The notes beneath the pieces were generated by a model. The model was not told the origin of the DNA, did no database searches, and saw only the letters and a list, made by a program, of their open reading frames with translations. Below, piece by piece: positions 49,781 to 58,669 of a stretch of DNA of 64,000 nt. Where the stretch lies: the NCBI GenBank assembly GCA_934668875.1, contig CAKUON010000011.1:18007-82006 (forward strand), written 5' to 3'. The position numbers and the translations under genes were made by a program. The stretch is from an uncultured Collinsella sp. Lineage in GTDB: Bacteria; Actinomycetota; Coriobacteriia; Coriobacteriales; Coriobacteriaceae. Numbering within the stretch: position 1 is the first letter of the stretch; every line of letters starts with the position of its first letter.

Positions 49781-50135
49781 CATCGTCACAAGCCTAAGCT
49801 ACTCTTTGAGATCGCCGACGCCGTGACCGTGTCGTATGAGGTTGCCGGTCAAAAAAGACCGGTGACGTGCCCAAAGTTGCCGCGTTTCCCCGCACATCCC
49901 GCGGCAGCCAAAAAGAGCGAGGGCGAGCGCGTTAACGTCGAGGACCTCATCATCAAGATTGACGTGACGACTGGACGTGAGCAGCGCGCAGCGCGTCGGC
50001 GATTCGAGCAGTATGCTCGTGGCATCGGGCCAGGCCAAGACCTTTACCGAGTACGACCGCTACGGACTGCCCATTGCTACCTTTGAGATGGAAGCCGAGA
50101 AGTTCATCTACCGCGTGTACAAGTACGAGCTGTAG
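49781..50135 (+). pseudogene. Frameshifted remnant of an unidentified gene
   Basis: Two reading frames that look coding adjoin here. The first runs from about 49781 (KPKLLFEIADAVTVSYEV, then ... NVEDLIIKIDVTT) without any start codon. The second runs to the stop at 50133-50135 (GQAKTFTEYDRYGLPIATF, then ... FIYRVYKYEL). They are offset by one frame near 49975-50000, where GC-rich GCAGCGCGCAGCGCG could have slipped. No family was recognised. It could be a decayed gene or two unrelated chance frames. Confidence 0.35.
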
Positions 50136-50147
50136 CGCCGTCCCGCA

Positions 50148-51287
50148 TCACTTCACGTCAAACTCCACGCGATCGAGTTCGGGTACGTTGAGGTTGATGA
50201 GTTTACGAGCGACGCGGCGGTCGTGCTCTCCGAGCCCCTCGCTTGTCGTCACATGGGCGACAATCTCGCGCTCGACGATGCCCTCCTCGTCGCCCTCGGT
50301 GGCCGAGGTCTCGACGGCGACGGTGTAATCCTTAAAGCCTGGCAGTACCGCGGCAAGCTCGCGCGTAGTTTCGGTGACGCCATAGCCGTCCTGCACGCCG
50401 GCCTGCGCCGAGCCAATGGATCCCGCGGTCATAACGATGCAGGGGATGGCAAAGATCACCGTGCCCACGATGATGCGGCGGCGCACCTTGTGTGACAGCT
50501 CATCGACCTCGGCGTTTTCCTCGGCGGTCACAATGCCGTCGCCGTTGAGGTCGCGCTTGAGCGGCACGCGCAATAGAAGTAGTACGGCTTCGGCCGCGAG
50601 TGCGATAAAGACCACGTTGATGCCAAACTCGTAAAGCGCCGAGAGAAACAGCGACCCGCTTGCGATGGCGATGCCGTAGCCCGCCGCGCACAGGGGCGGC
50701 ATGAGCGCGGTCGCCACGGCCACGCCGGCGATGAGTGTGGCGGGTTCCTGGTCGCGCGAGTTGCCCAGGCCACCCGCAAAGCCGCCTGCGAGCGCGACGG
50801 CAAGGTCCCACACAGTCGGTGTCGAGTTGTCGATGATGGCGGCCGTGGTGGTGCCAAGGGGCGAGAGCTTAAAGTACAGCGTGGACGTGACCAGGCAAAA
50901 GGCCATTTGCAGCGCAAGGCCGGCGACGGCTTCGACGGTAATCTCGCGGTCGAGCGTGGCAATGCCGTATGCCATGGCAAGAACCGAGCCCATAAGCGGG
51001 CAGATGAGCATGGCGCCCACGATGGCGATGTCCGAATCGATATCGAGGCCAATGCTCGCGATGAGCATGGCGATGATGAGGATGCACAGGTGAGAGCCGG
51101 TCAGCCGCGCCCCGTTTACAAAGCGCTTGCGAATCACGTGATAGGGCGCGCGTCCCTCGCGAATGTTGAATGCCTGCTTAAGGAAACGGGTGGCATTCTC
51201 CATGGCCTCGCTATGGGCGGGGCGGATGCCGTGGCGCCGGTGATGGCGTTCGCGCAGCCGCTTGATCTGTTGTTTGTCGAGTTCCAT
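50148..51287 (-). CDS. DUF389-family membrane protein with an EF-hand-like loop
   Basis: A 379-residue membrane protein of the DUF389 (TIGR00341) family with about six or seven membrane segments between residues 65 and 300 and the family motifs GAMLICPLMG and ATALMPPLCAAGYG. Function of the family is unknown. Between helices, residues 246-257 read DLNGDGIVTAEE, a textbook EF-hand calcium loop (Asp1, Asn3, Asp5, Gly6, Val8, Glu12), unusual for this family. Start 51287 follows GAGGTAAG; the open frame to 51314 lacks support. The C-terminal 80 residues form a soluble domain. Confidence 0.88.
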   Translation of the reverse strand: MELDKQQIKRLRERHHRRHGIRPAHSEAMENATRFLKQAFNIREGRAPYHVIRKRFVNGARLTGSHLCILIIAMLIASIGLDIDSDIAIVGAMLICPLMGSVLAMAYGIATLDREITVEAVAGLALQMAFCLVTSTLYFKLSPLGTTTAAIIDNSTPTVWDLAVALAGGFAGGLGNSRDQEPATLIAGVAVATALMPPLCAAGYGIAIASGSLFLSALYEFGINVVFIALAAEAVLLLLRVPLKRDLNGDGIVTAEENAEVDELSHKVRRRIIVGTVIFAIPCIVMTAGSIGSAQAGVQDGYGVTETTRELAAVLPGFKDYTVAVETSATEGDEEGIVEREIVAHVTTSEGLGEHDRRVARKLINLNVPELDRVEFDVK

Positions 51288-51440
51288 GCTTACCTCGTCT
51301 GGCTTCCGAGTCACTCTTCGCGTCTGTTGTCTTTACTCTACACCGCGCTGAGCGAGGTGTCAGACGAGGCTTGTTGACCTAGAAGTCAGGCCAATCGGCA
51401 TGACTAAAAACGCCGTGAGGATCAAAAAGATCAAATAGAC

Positions 51441-51478
51441 AAAAAGCGCGGGGCCGGATTGTTTCCGACCCCGCGCTC
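51441..51478 (-). terminator. Intrinsic terminator of the OPT transporter gene
   Basis: On the minus strand AGCGCGGGGTCGG pairs with CCGGCCCCGCGCT (one mismatch) and is followed by TTTTGTC. Confidence 0.85.
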
Positions 51479-51494
51479 TGCGTTGTTGTTCTGC

Positions 51495-53198
51495 TTACCC
51501 CAGTAGGCTCAAGCCGACGGAGATAAACGCTAGGATAACGCCGACGATGGACTCGCCGCCGAGCAAGCCACTGGCGACAACCAGGCCCTGTTCCTGGAAG
51601 GCGGCGTCCTTGGCGGCCTTCTCCTCGTCCGAAAGACCGGCAGTAGCGTCGCGGTGAGCGGCCCACTTGTCGTAGGCGAGCTTAACGCAGGAGCCCAGGA
51701 AGGCCGTGAGCGACATGTAGAACGGCAGGTATACGCCCAGGCCGATCATCATGGCCGGAATGCCGAGCCAGTACATGACGATACCGGCGATAAAGCCGCC
51801 TGCGAACCACGGCACACTCGGGATGCCCGAGACCATGGTGGCGACCACACTTGCCTGTGCGGCAACGAAACTCTTGTCGGGACCAAAGGCGTCCGGACCA
51901 TAGGCGGTGACGAGCGCGACCATGACGGCGGCAGCGACCAGGGCGCCCACGATGCCGCCGATGGCCTGGCCGACCCACTGTGCGCGCGGGTTGGTGCCCA
52001 GCACGGCGCCGGCCTTAAAGTCGTTCATGACGTCGCCCGCAAGGCCGCACGCTACGGCCACGATGCCGGCGATAAAGAACAGCTTGACCTGAGCGAGCTG
52101 CGCGAAAGCGGCAACGATGAGCATGACGATGAGGCCGAAGATCTCCATGGGGTCGATGCCCGTCTGGCCGCAGCTCTGCGCGCTCATGATGGTGGTGACA
52201 AAGGTGAACAGCGTGACGATGACGGCCGGAACGGGGCCAAGGTCGAGCACGATGGCGATGATCACGGCGATGGCGGCAGCGCCCAGGCCGATGATACCGG
52301 CGTCGAGCTTAAGGGAGCCCGAGATGAGTGACTGCTCGTCGGTGTCGGTGGAGCTGTCGGCGGCGAGGCCGCGGACGATACCGGCGACCTGCGGCAGGAT
52401 GTCCTTGAGGACGACGGCGACGCCAAAGCCCATCATAAGGCCCATGCCGAGGGACTTGACGATGCCCTGTGCGGTCACAACATCGAACAGGCCGGCAGCG
52501 GTGCCGCCGACAATGATGCCAAAGTTGCCCAGCAGCGCGCCGGCAAACCAGAAAGCGACGGGGGCGAAGCCCACCAAAAAGCCGACGGAGAGCAACATGG
52601 GCGAGTTGTAGATGGCAAAGGTCACGCCGGGGATATTGAGCGTGCACAGCATGCTGGGCACCACGCCCAGGGCGTCGCGAAGCACGCTGTAAATGCCGGC
52701 GATGGCCATGGAGCCAAAGAGCTGCTTGCCAGTCTTGCCGCCGGCCTCGGTGGCGCGCAGGGTCTGAGCTGCGGCGTTGCCGGTGGGGAACTCCAGCGCG
52801 GCGTCCACGATAAAGTGACGGTGGATGAGTGCCGTGGCCAGCAGACCCAGGATAGTGCCGGCGAGTGCCACGATAAACATGTCGAGCCAGCTGATCTGGT
52901 CGGCATAGCCCAGCATCCAGGCGCCCGGAATGGTAAATGCCAGACCGCCGGCGACCATGGCGCCCGCGGACATGATGGTGTGGGTGACGTTGGCCTCGTT
53001 GAGGCTGGCGTTGCCCATGAGCTTAAGGAAGAACAGCGAGATGACGGCAGCGAAGACGATCGGCCAGGGGAGTGCGCCCATCTTGAGGGCGGTGTAGGCC
53101 GAACTTGCTGTGATAATCACGCAGCCAAGGACGCCGATGATGACGCCGCGCAGCGTGAGTTGCCCGCGCATCGAGGCGCGGTTCGAGGGATTGCTCAT
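51495..53198 (-). CDS. OPT-family oligopeptide transporter
   Basis: A 567-residue transporter with about fifteen membrane segments. Markers of the prokaryotic OPT family are the N-terminal RGVIIGVLGCVIITASSAYTALK region (split over residues 17-40), NEANVTHTIMSAG, LEFPTGNAAAQTLRA and GDVMNDFKAG. Such proteins import peptides or metal chelates with protons. AAAGGAG precedes the ATG at 53198. It has its own terminator and stands alone. Confidence 0.93.
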   Translation of the reverse strand: MSNPSNRASMRGQLTLRGVIIGVLGCVIITASSAYTALKMGALPWPIVFAAVISLFFLKLMGNASLNEANVTHTIMSAGAMVAGGLAFTIPGAWMLGYADQISWLDMFIVALAGTILGLLATALIHRHFIVDAALEFPTGNAAAQTLRATEAGGKTGKQLFGSMAIAGIYSVLRDALGVVPSMLCTLNIPGVTFAIYNSPMLLSVGFLVGFAPVAFWFAGALLGNFGIIVGGTAAGLFDVVTAQGIVKSLGMGLMMGFGVAVVLKDILPQVAGIVRGLAADSSTDTDEQSLISGSLKLDAGIIGLGAAAIAVIIAIVLDLGPVPAVIVTLFTFVTTIMSAQSCGQTGIDPMEIFGLIVMLIVAAFAQLAQVKLFFIAGIVAVACGLAGDVMNDFKAGAVLGTNPRAQWVGQAIGGIVGALVAAAVMVALVTAYGPDAFGPDKSFVAAQASVVATMVSGIPSVPWFAGGFIAGIVMYWLGIPAMMIGLGVYLPFYMSLTAFLGSCVKLAYDKWAAHRDATAGLSDEEKAAKDAAFQEQGLVVASGLLGGESIVGVILAFISVGLSLLG

Positions 53199-53318
53199 AT
53201 ATAACTCCTTTGCGTATATCCGCTTCCCCCGGGAGCGCCGCTACGGATACGGCGCGGGAAGTCGGGTTACCAAGGGCCGCCGCGTGAGCTCGCAAACGAC
53301 CGCGCACCAGTATAGCCG

Positions 53319-53359
53319 CAAGGTAGCTCATTTGGGACGGGGCTTTTTTAGCTGCTTTG
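53319..53359. repeat. REP-like palindrome, GGGACGGGG subfamily
   Basis: CAAGGTAGCTCATTTGGGAC and on through GGGGCTTTTTTAGCTGCTTTG; arms AGCT-centred. It lies in the 215-bp spacer upstream of coaX, followed by TAGTCAATTTGGG, which also flanks the copy at 54901. Confidence 0.78.
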
Positions 53360-53413
53360 GTAGTCAATTTGGGTAGGCGATATACTGCTGGGCAGACGAA
53401 AGGAGCGCCGACG

Positions 53414-54265
53414 ATGCTGAATGGGTGCGCATATATATTGACGATCGACGTGGGCAACACGTTCATTCGCTTTGGCCTGTTTGCCGAGGACTCGGCCGCG
53501 GCGCAGGAATGCCCGCTTGCGACGTGCGAGATCACGACGCCGTCGAGCATTACGGCCGATGAAGCGCGTATGCGTCTCGCTCAAGTCATGGCCGCGCTGG
53601 CGGCTGATGCGGGCATGCCCGGCGCGCTCGTGCCCACGGCGGCCGTGCTGAGCTGCGTGGTGCCGGCGCTCGAGCGCCCGTGGAAGACGGCGCTTTCCCG
53701 CACCTGCACGGGACGCGTGCTCACCGTGGGACCGGGCCTCAAGACCGGCATGCCCGTGCACTACGACGACCCGGCCGAGATCGGCCCCGACCGCATTGCC
53801 GACGCCGTGGCGGCACGCGCCGTCTATGGCTCGCCGTGCATTGTCATCGACCTGGGCACGACGACCAATATCGAGGTGATCGATGCGCGCGGTACCTTTG
53901 TCGGTGGCGTCATCGCTCCGGGCCTGGCGCTCGGCGCCCGTTCGCTCTCGGCGGCAGCAGCGCGCCTGCCTCAGGTTGAGCCCTCGGCGCCGACACACGT
54001 CATCGGCCGCAACACGCGCGAGGCCATGCGCTCGGGTGTGGTTTTGGGCGAGGTGGCACGCATCGACGGCATGCTCGACATGGTGCTTGCCGAGATGCGC
54101 GCGACCAAGGCCGCGGGGGAGGGCGATGTGCCCATCGTCATTACCGGCGACGATGCCGAGGCGCTTGCGGCCCTTGTCGGCCATAGCCTGACTGTCGACG
54201 ATGCGCTGACGCTGCGGGGTCTCGCCGAGCTCTACCACATCAACCAAAAGCCCCGCCGCGCATAG
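53414..54265 (+). CDS. coaX: Type III pantothenate kinase
   Basis: A 283-residue ASKHA-fold kinase that phosphorylates pantothenate in the first step of coenzyme A synthesis. Seen: the N-terminal phosphate motif TIDVGNT, the pantothenate-binding GPDRIADAVAA segment and the second phosphate motif DLGTTTNIEVID. AAAGGAG stands before ATG 53414; the frame is open upstream to 53357 without a ribosome-binding site. A GC-rich hairpin overlaps its stop codon (about 54250-54280). Confidence 0.95.
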   Translation: MLNGCAYILTIDVGNTFIRFGLFAEDSAAAQECPLATCEITTPSSITADEARMRLAQVMAALAADAGMPGALVPTAAVLSCVVPALERPWKTALSRTCTGRVLTVGPGLKTGMPVHYDDPAEIGPDRIADAVAARAVYGSPCIVIDLGTTTNIEVIDARGTFVGGVIAPGLALGARSLSAAAARLPQVEPSAPTHVIGRNTREAMRSGVVLGEVARIDGMLDMVLAEMRATKAAGEGDVPIVITGDDAEALAALVGHSLTVDDALTLRGLAELYHINQKPRRA

Positions 54266-54347
54266 GGCGAGGGGCTGGGGGGATAAGCGCCCCTACCTTT
54301 CACCTGCTACAATGGGTCAAACTATTGCGATTACGGAGGTGTCTGCC

Positions 54348-54872
54348 ATGTCGGACGATCTTCATCAAACTTCGTCAGGCAAGCGCCTGGACGTCATTAG
54401 CTGGGACGAGTTCTTTATGAGCGTGGCCATCGCCGCGCAGCGCCGCAGCAAGGACCCCAACACGCAGGTGGGTGCGTGCATCGCCAGCACCAACCACCGC
54501 ATCCTTTCGGTGGGCTACAACGGTACGCCCTCGGCGCTCAACGACGACTTTTTCCCGTGGGGTACGAGCGACGACCCGCTACAGGACAAGCACAACTACG
54601 TGGTGCATGCCGAGGCAAACGCCGTGCTCAACTACCGTGGCTCGCTCAAGGATCTCGAGGGCTCCACGGTCTACGTCACGCTGTTCCCGTGTCACGACTG
54701 CGCCAAGATCCTGGCACAGGTGGGTGTGGGCGAGGTTGTCTACCTGGACAACAAGTACGCCGATACCGACGACGGCCGCATCAGTCGTCGCATCCTCGAC
54801 TCCTGTGGCATCAGCTACCGCCAGGTTATCGTCGATGTTCATATCGGCACCGAGGGGCAGGCTCAGCAGTAG
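54348..54872 (+). CDS. dCMP deaminase family protein
   Basis: A 174-residue zinc-dependent deaminase with the HAE motif (His88, Glu90) and the PCHDC zinc ligands (Cys115, Cys118), plus the dCMP deaminase-type N-terminal MSVAIAAQRRSKDPNTQVGA region and SVGYNGTP. It converts dCMP to dUMP for thymidylate synthesis; late-competence ComEB proteins share this architecture. CGGAGGTG precedes the ATG at 54348, and a possible -10, TACAAT, is at 54308. Confidence 0.93.
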   Translation: MSDDLHQTSSGKRLDVISWDEFFMSVAIAAQRRSKDPNTQVGACIASTNHRILSVGYNGTPSALNDDFFPWGTSDDPLQDKHNYVVHAEANAVLNYRGSLKDLEGSTVYVTLFPCHDCAKILAQVGVGEVVYLDNKYADTDDGRISRRILDSCGISYRQVIVDVHIGTEGQAQQ

Positions 54873-54900
54873 CGCGTGTCAACGCCAGCTGGCAACAAAA

Positions 54901-54934
54901 GGCAGCTAAAAGAGCCCCGTCCCAAATTGACTAC
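54901..54934. repeat. REP-like palindrome, GGGACGGGG subfamily, inverted copy
   Basis: GGCAGCTAAAAGAGCCCCGT followed by CCCAAATTGACTA, the reverse complement of the copy at 53319 including its TAGTCAATTTGGG flank. Confidence 0.8.
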
Positions 54935-55044
54935 TCGTGAAAGTCGCGTCTGCGCGCATGGACGGCTCGTGAGCGGGTACATGGCTGTAGTAACATAGCT
55001 TCTGTCCGCGGGCGCGCCCGCGTAATTGTGAGAAAGGAGCCCCT

Positions 55045-55323
55045 GTGGCTGTTAACGAAGAGCTGCTTAAGAAGGTTCTTGAAGAGATTCGCCCCAACCT
55101 GCAGGCCGACGGCGGCGATATGGAGTATGTGGGCGTTGACGACGAGGGCGTCGTCAAACTGGAGCTGCAGGGCGCTTGCGCCGGCTGCCCCATGAGCTCG
55201 CTGACCCTGTCCATGGGTATCGAGCGCATCCTGAAGGAGCATGTGCCCGGCGTTACCCGTGTCGAGCAGGTCAATGCCTCCGGCGAGACCGACGACCTGT
55301 ACGACGAGTACGCGCCGTTCTAA
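55045..55323 (+). CDS. NifU-like iron-sulfur scaffold protein
   Basis: A 92-residue protein corresponding to the C-terminal domain of NifU (Nfu), which carries or transfers [4Fe-4S] clusters. The cluster ligands are Cys45 and Cys48 in GACAGCPMSS; the N-terminal LEEIRPNLQADGGDMEYV segment is a hallmark. It starts with GTG 55045 after AAAGGAG. The C-terminal tail is acidic. It stands just before lgt, without functional link. Confidence 0.93.
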   Translation: MAVNEELLKKVLEEIRPNLQADGGDMEYVGVDDEGVVKLELQGACAGCPMSSLTLSMGIERILKEHVPGVTRVEQVNASGETDDLYDEYAPF

Positions 55324-55432
55324 GATGCGAAAGCTGCGGACGGCATACTCCGCATAGACGTTACGCCCAAATATGCGGCTGCGAGCGCAAGGCCCGCGGC
55401 CGCATTTGTATGTAGGGAGTAGGAGGGTCGAC

Positions 55433-56254
55433 ATGCTCAACGACTTCTACCATATGCTTGATCCCGTCGCGATTTCGGCGGGGCCCATCACGATTTACTG
55501 GTATGGTCTGGCCTATGTGGTCGGAGCTCTGCTCACGGCGGTCGTCATGTATCGCACGCAGCGTCGCTGGGGCTTTAACATCACGATTGACGACCTGACG
55601 AGCGTCGTGGTCGGTGTGGTCTTTGGCCTTATCATCGGCGCCCGCCTGTTCTACGTCATCTTTTACGGCGACGGCTACTACTGGGCACATCCGCTCGAGA
55701 TCTTTGCCACCAACGAGGGCGGCATGAGCTTCCATGGCGGTTTGGTGGGCGGCATTATCGGCGGCATCATCGTGTGCCGCATGTATAAGCTCGACGCATG
55801 GACTCTGGCAGACCTTGCCGTCATCGGCGCGCCGCTGGCCTTGTGTCTGGGTCGTTGTGCCAACTTTGTCAACGGTGAGCTGTGGGGCAAGCCGACCGAT
55901 CTGCCCTGGGGCGTGGTCTTCGGTGGCACCGCGGGCGATATGCCGCGTCACCCCTCCCAGCTCTACGAGGCATTTCTTGAGGGCATTGTGCTCTTTTGCA
56001 TTCTGCAGGTGCTCAGCCGCAAAAAGCCGCTGCTGCCCCAGGGTACGTTTATGGGCGTGTTTGTGATGGGTTACGGCATCGTCCGCTTCCTCGTCGAGTT
56101 CGTGCGCGTGCCCGACGCCCAGCTTGGCTATCTGCTGGGCGGCGTCATCACGATGGGTCAGCTGCTGAGCCTTCCGCTCGTTATTGCGGGCCTGGCGCTC
56201 GTCATCTTTGGCCGACACCGCAATCGCCCCCAGCGCATCTACCTCGACGCCTAA
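55433..56254 (+). CDS. lgt: Prolipoprotein diacylglyceryl transferase
   Basis: A 273-residue inner-membrane enzyme that attaches diacylglycerol from phosphatidylglycerol to the lipobox cysteine of prolipoproteins, such as the binding protein encoded at 30967. Seven membrane segments, the SFHGGLVGG segment and the Lgt signature GRCANFVNGELWG (here Ala replaces the usual Gly before Asn) are present. AGGAGGG precedes ATG 55433. The C-terminal end is short. Confidence 0.94.
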   Translation: MLNDFYHMLDPVAISAGPITIYWYGLAYVVGALLTAVVMYRTQRRWGFNITIDDLTSVVVGVVFGLIIGARLFYVIFYGDGYYWAHPLEIFATNEGGMSFHGGLVGGIIGGIIVCRMYKLDAWTLADLAVIGAPLALCLGRCANFVNGELWGKPTDLPWGVVFGGTAGDMPRHPSQLYEAFLEGIVLFCILQVLSRKKPLLPQGTFMGVFVMGYGIVRFLVEFVRVPDAQLGYLLGGVITMGQLLSLPLVIAGLALVIFGRHRNRPQRIYLDA

Positions 56255-56263
56255 CCACCACAT

Positions 56264-56298
56264 ACCACCACAAAGGGGACAGGCACCTTTGTGGTGGT
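56264..56298. repeat. REP-like palindrome, ACCACC subfamily
   Basis: ACCACCACAAAGGGGACAGG through CACCTTTGTGGTGGT, 10 bases after the lgt stop; near-identical to the copy at 32167. Confidence 0.9.
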
Positions 56299-56321
56299 TT
56301 TCTAGAAAGGTTATTTGGACT

Positions 56322-58505
56322 GTGAAGGATTCCGACCTCTCCACAACGGCCGCGCGCGACGCCGCCCGCATCGTCTGGTTTAAGCGCTACCCCGCCAAGC
56401 AGACGCTCATCGCATTTCTGCTCGCGCTGTTGGCGACCACGGCGTTTTCCATCGATCCCGCCCCGGTGTCGAGCAACGCAGTCTTGGCGATTGACCCCAA
56501 AGCCTCGGGCATGCTGTACGTGTGCTACGAGGTGCTTCTCTCGTTTGCCGGCCACACCGATGCGGTCATGCTGCTTGCGCTTGCCTGCTTGCTCACCTTG
56601 CCGTTTCGCTACGTGTTCTTTGGCCGTGGCGACACCTGGCGTCCGTCGATCATTCTGCCGTCGCTGTTCTTCGCCATCTGCATGGTGTTCGGCCGCAGCT
56701 ACGACCTCACCGACTCGGCCGAGATTGTTCTTGGCGACAAGGCCCGCATCATCTGCGCCTGGATTGGCGGCGCGGGCTGGATGCTCCTAGCGATCGTGGC
56801 CTTCTATCTGGCTTTTGAGTGTCTAGATTGGCTGAGCTCTCGGCGCATCCCGTTTTCCGAGGCGCACTTTGGCCGTATATGGCGTGTGGCTCACGCCGTG
56901 CTCTCGGCCCATCCCTTTGCCGGGCCCTTCCTGGTGCTTATGATCGCCTGGGCGCCCACGCTCATCGCTTCGCTGCCCGGCCTTTTTATGGGAGATACGG
57001 GTGCGCAGATTCGCCAGTGGTTCAACTATCCCAACGGCACGAGCGACTACCTGCGCCTACTCAACCCCAACGTGCTGCTCAACGGGCATCATCCCGTAGT
57101 GCACACGGCCATTATCGGCTCGTGCGTTCAACTGGGGCTTTCGCTGTTCAACAGCGCTAACGCGGGCCTCATCATCTATACCTGCGCTCAGTTTGTCATC
57201 ACGGCTGCCTGCATGGCGTATTCCATCTCGTCGCTGCGCAAACTGGGCGTGAGCCTGCCGGTTCGCGGTGCGATCCTGCTGTTCTTTGCGTTTATGCCGA
57301 TGTTCTCTAACTACGCGGCGTTGCTCACCAAAGACGTGCTCTTTGCCGACGCGTTCTTGGTTCTGCTGGTACAGACCGTCAAGCTCGTGGCATGTGGCTT
57401 GCCCCGTCGTGATGCCAATGTCGAGCGAGCGGGCGAGAAAGCCCCCGTGCTCTTTGCGCGCCACGACTGGCTGCTGCTCGCTCTGGGCGCCATGGGTTCC
57501 ACGTTTTTGCGCAATGGCGGCCTGGTCTTTCCGTTGGCGGCCTGCGTGATTGCGGCGGCGTTTTGCGCATGGGATGTACATGTCGCTCGTCGTGCGGCTA
57601 AGCAGACGGGCACCGCGGTCTCATGCGCCACGCCGCGCTTCCGCTGGGTTGGCGTCCTCGCGGTGCTCGCGCTCTGCCTTGCCTCTAATATGTACTTCAC
57701 CAAGGTCTTTATGCCGGCGCACGACATCACGCCTGGTTCCAAGCGCGAAATCCTCTCGATTCCGTTCCAACAGACGGCTCGTTTCGTCCAAAAGCACGAC
57801 GGCCTCAACTCGGGCGTCAACCCTACGGTTAAGGAGGACGGCACCATCGTGGAGGCGCCCTGGGACGGTTCGGTGACCGACGAAGAGCGTGCCGTGATCG
57901 ATCGCGTACTCAAGTACGAGAACCTGGGCCGCCGCTACAACCCCGACAAGTCCGATGCCGTCAAGAACTGCTTTAACGAGTACGCCTCGCAGGAGGACAT
58001 CGATGCCTATTTTGAGGTATGGGCCCAGATGTTTAAGAAGGATCCCGAGTGCTATATTTCGGCGCTTATCAATAACTACTACGGTTACTTTTATCCGAGC
58101 GTGCGCGATGTTTGGGTCTACAGTACGGCGCGCAGTGCCGAGATCATGGCGCGCCCCGATAATCTCAAGTACTTCGACTTCCATCCGGTCGACAGCAAGG
58201 TCGTGCGCTGGTGCGACCATCTGATCAACTTGTACCGCGTGGCGGTGCAGCGCATCCCGTTTATCTCGCTCACCATGAGCTCGGCCACCTATGTGTGGAT
58301 CATGATCGCCGTGGTGGTCTACCTGCTGCGTCGTCATTCATGGCGTGCGCTGGCGATCTGGGTGCCGCTGTTGGGCGTGCTCGCCGTGTGCCTGATTGGT
58401 CCGTGCAACGGCTCGACCTACATGCGCTACTTGTATCCGGTCATCGCCTGCATGCCCTTCGCCATCGGCGCCACCGTCACCCGCAGCGACTTCCTCTGGT
58501 CCTAA
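56322..58505 (+). CDS. Large polytopic membrane protein (DUF6020-like)
   Basis: A 727-residue protein with about twelve to thirteen hydrophobic segments in the first 500 residues, a hydrophilic extracytoplasmic region (about 500-620) and two or three more helices at the C terminus. The layout (NYAALLTKDVLFADAFL, a loop with GDTGAQIRQWFNYP) resembles DUF6020 and other GT-C-like glycosyltransferase or flippase families of Gram-positive bacteria; acting on cell-surface glycans is an inference. Start GTG 56322 lies 11 bases after AGAAAGG; an upstream extension would run through the REP-like repeat. Confidence 0.78.
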   Translation: MKDSDLSTTAARDAARIVWFKRYPAKQTLIAFLLALLATTAFSIDPAPVSSNAVLAIDPKASGMLYVCYEVLLSFAGHTDAVMLLALACLLTLPFRYVFFGRGDTWRPSIILPSLFFAICMVFGRSYDLTDSAEIVLGDKARIICAWIGGAGWMLLAIVAFYLAFECLDWLSSRRIPFSEAHFGRIWRVAHAVLSAHPFAGPFLVLMIAWAPTLIASLPGLFMGDTGAQIRQWFNYPNGTSDYLRLLNPNVLLNGHHPVVHTAIIGSCVQLGLSLFNSANAGLIIYTCAQFVITAACMAYSISSLRKLGVSLPVRGAILLFFAFMPMFSNYAALLTKDVLFADAFLVLLVQTVKLVACGLPRRDANVERAGEKAPVLFARHDWLLLALGAMGSTFLRNGGLVFPLAACVIAAAFCAWDVHVARRAAKQTGTAVSCATPRFRWVGVLAVLALCLASNMYFTKVFMPAHDITPGSKREILSIPFQQTARFVQKHDGLNSGVNPTVKEDGTIVEAPWDGSVTDEERAVIDRVLKYENLGRRYNPDKSDAVKNCFNEYASQEDIDAYFEVWAQMFKKDPECYISALINNYYGYFYPSVRDVWVYSTARSAEIMARPDNLKYFDFHPVDSKVVRWCDHLINLYRVAVQRIPFISLTMSSATYVWIMIAVVVYLLRRHSWRALAIWVPLLGVLAVCLIGPCNGSTYMRYLYPVIACMPFAIGATVTRSDFLWS

Positions 58506-58506
58506 C

Positions 58507-58541
58507 TTGGTGCATTGGGGTCAGGTTTCTTTGCACCAAGG
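58507..58541. repeat. REP-like palindrome, GGTGCA subfamily
   Basis: CTTGGTGCATTGGGGTCAGG through TTTCTTTGCACCAAG, starting 2 bases after the stop of the large membrane protein gene. The inverted copy is at 17373. Confidence 0.85.
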
Positions 58542-58669
58542 GGGGCATCATCACGACGCCTTCATTTTGGGGTTTATCTCGCAGGCCAGTAGGTATATCA
58601 TAACGACGTTTGTTTATATTGCCCGAGCATCTGCGCTGGGCTTTAGGTCGAAACCGATAGGAGACACGT

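Noticed and set aside
56184..56321. Upstream extension of the large membrane protein gene to 56184
   Set aside because: It would overlap the end of lgt and translate a REP-like palindrome; GTG 56322 is better placed.
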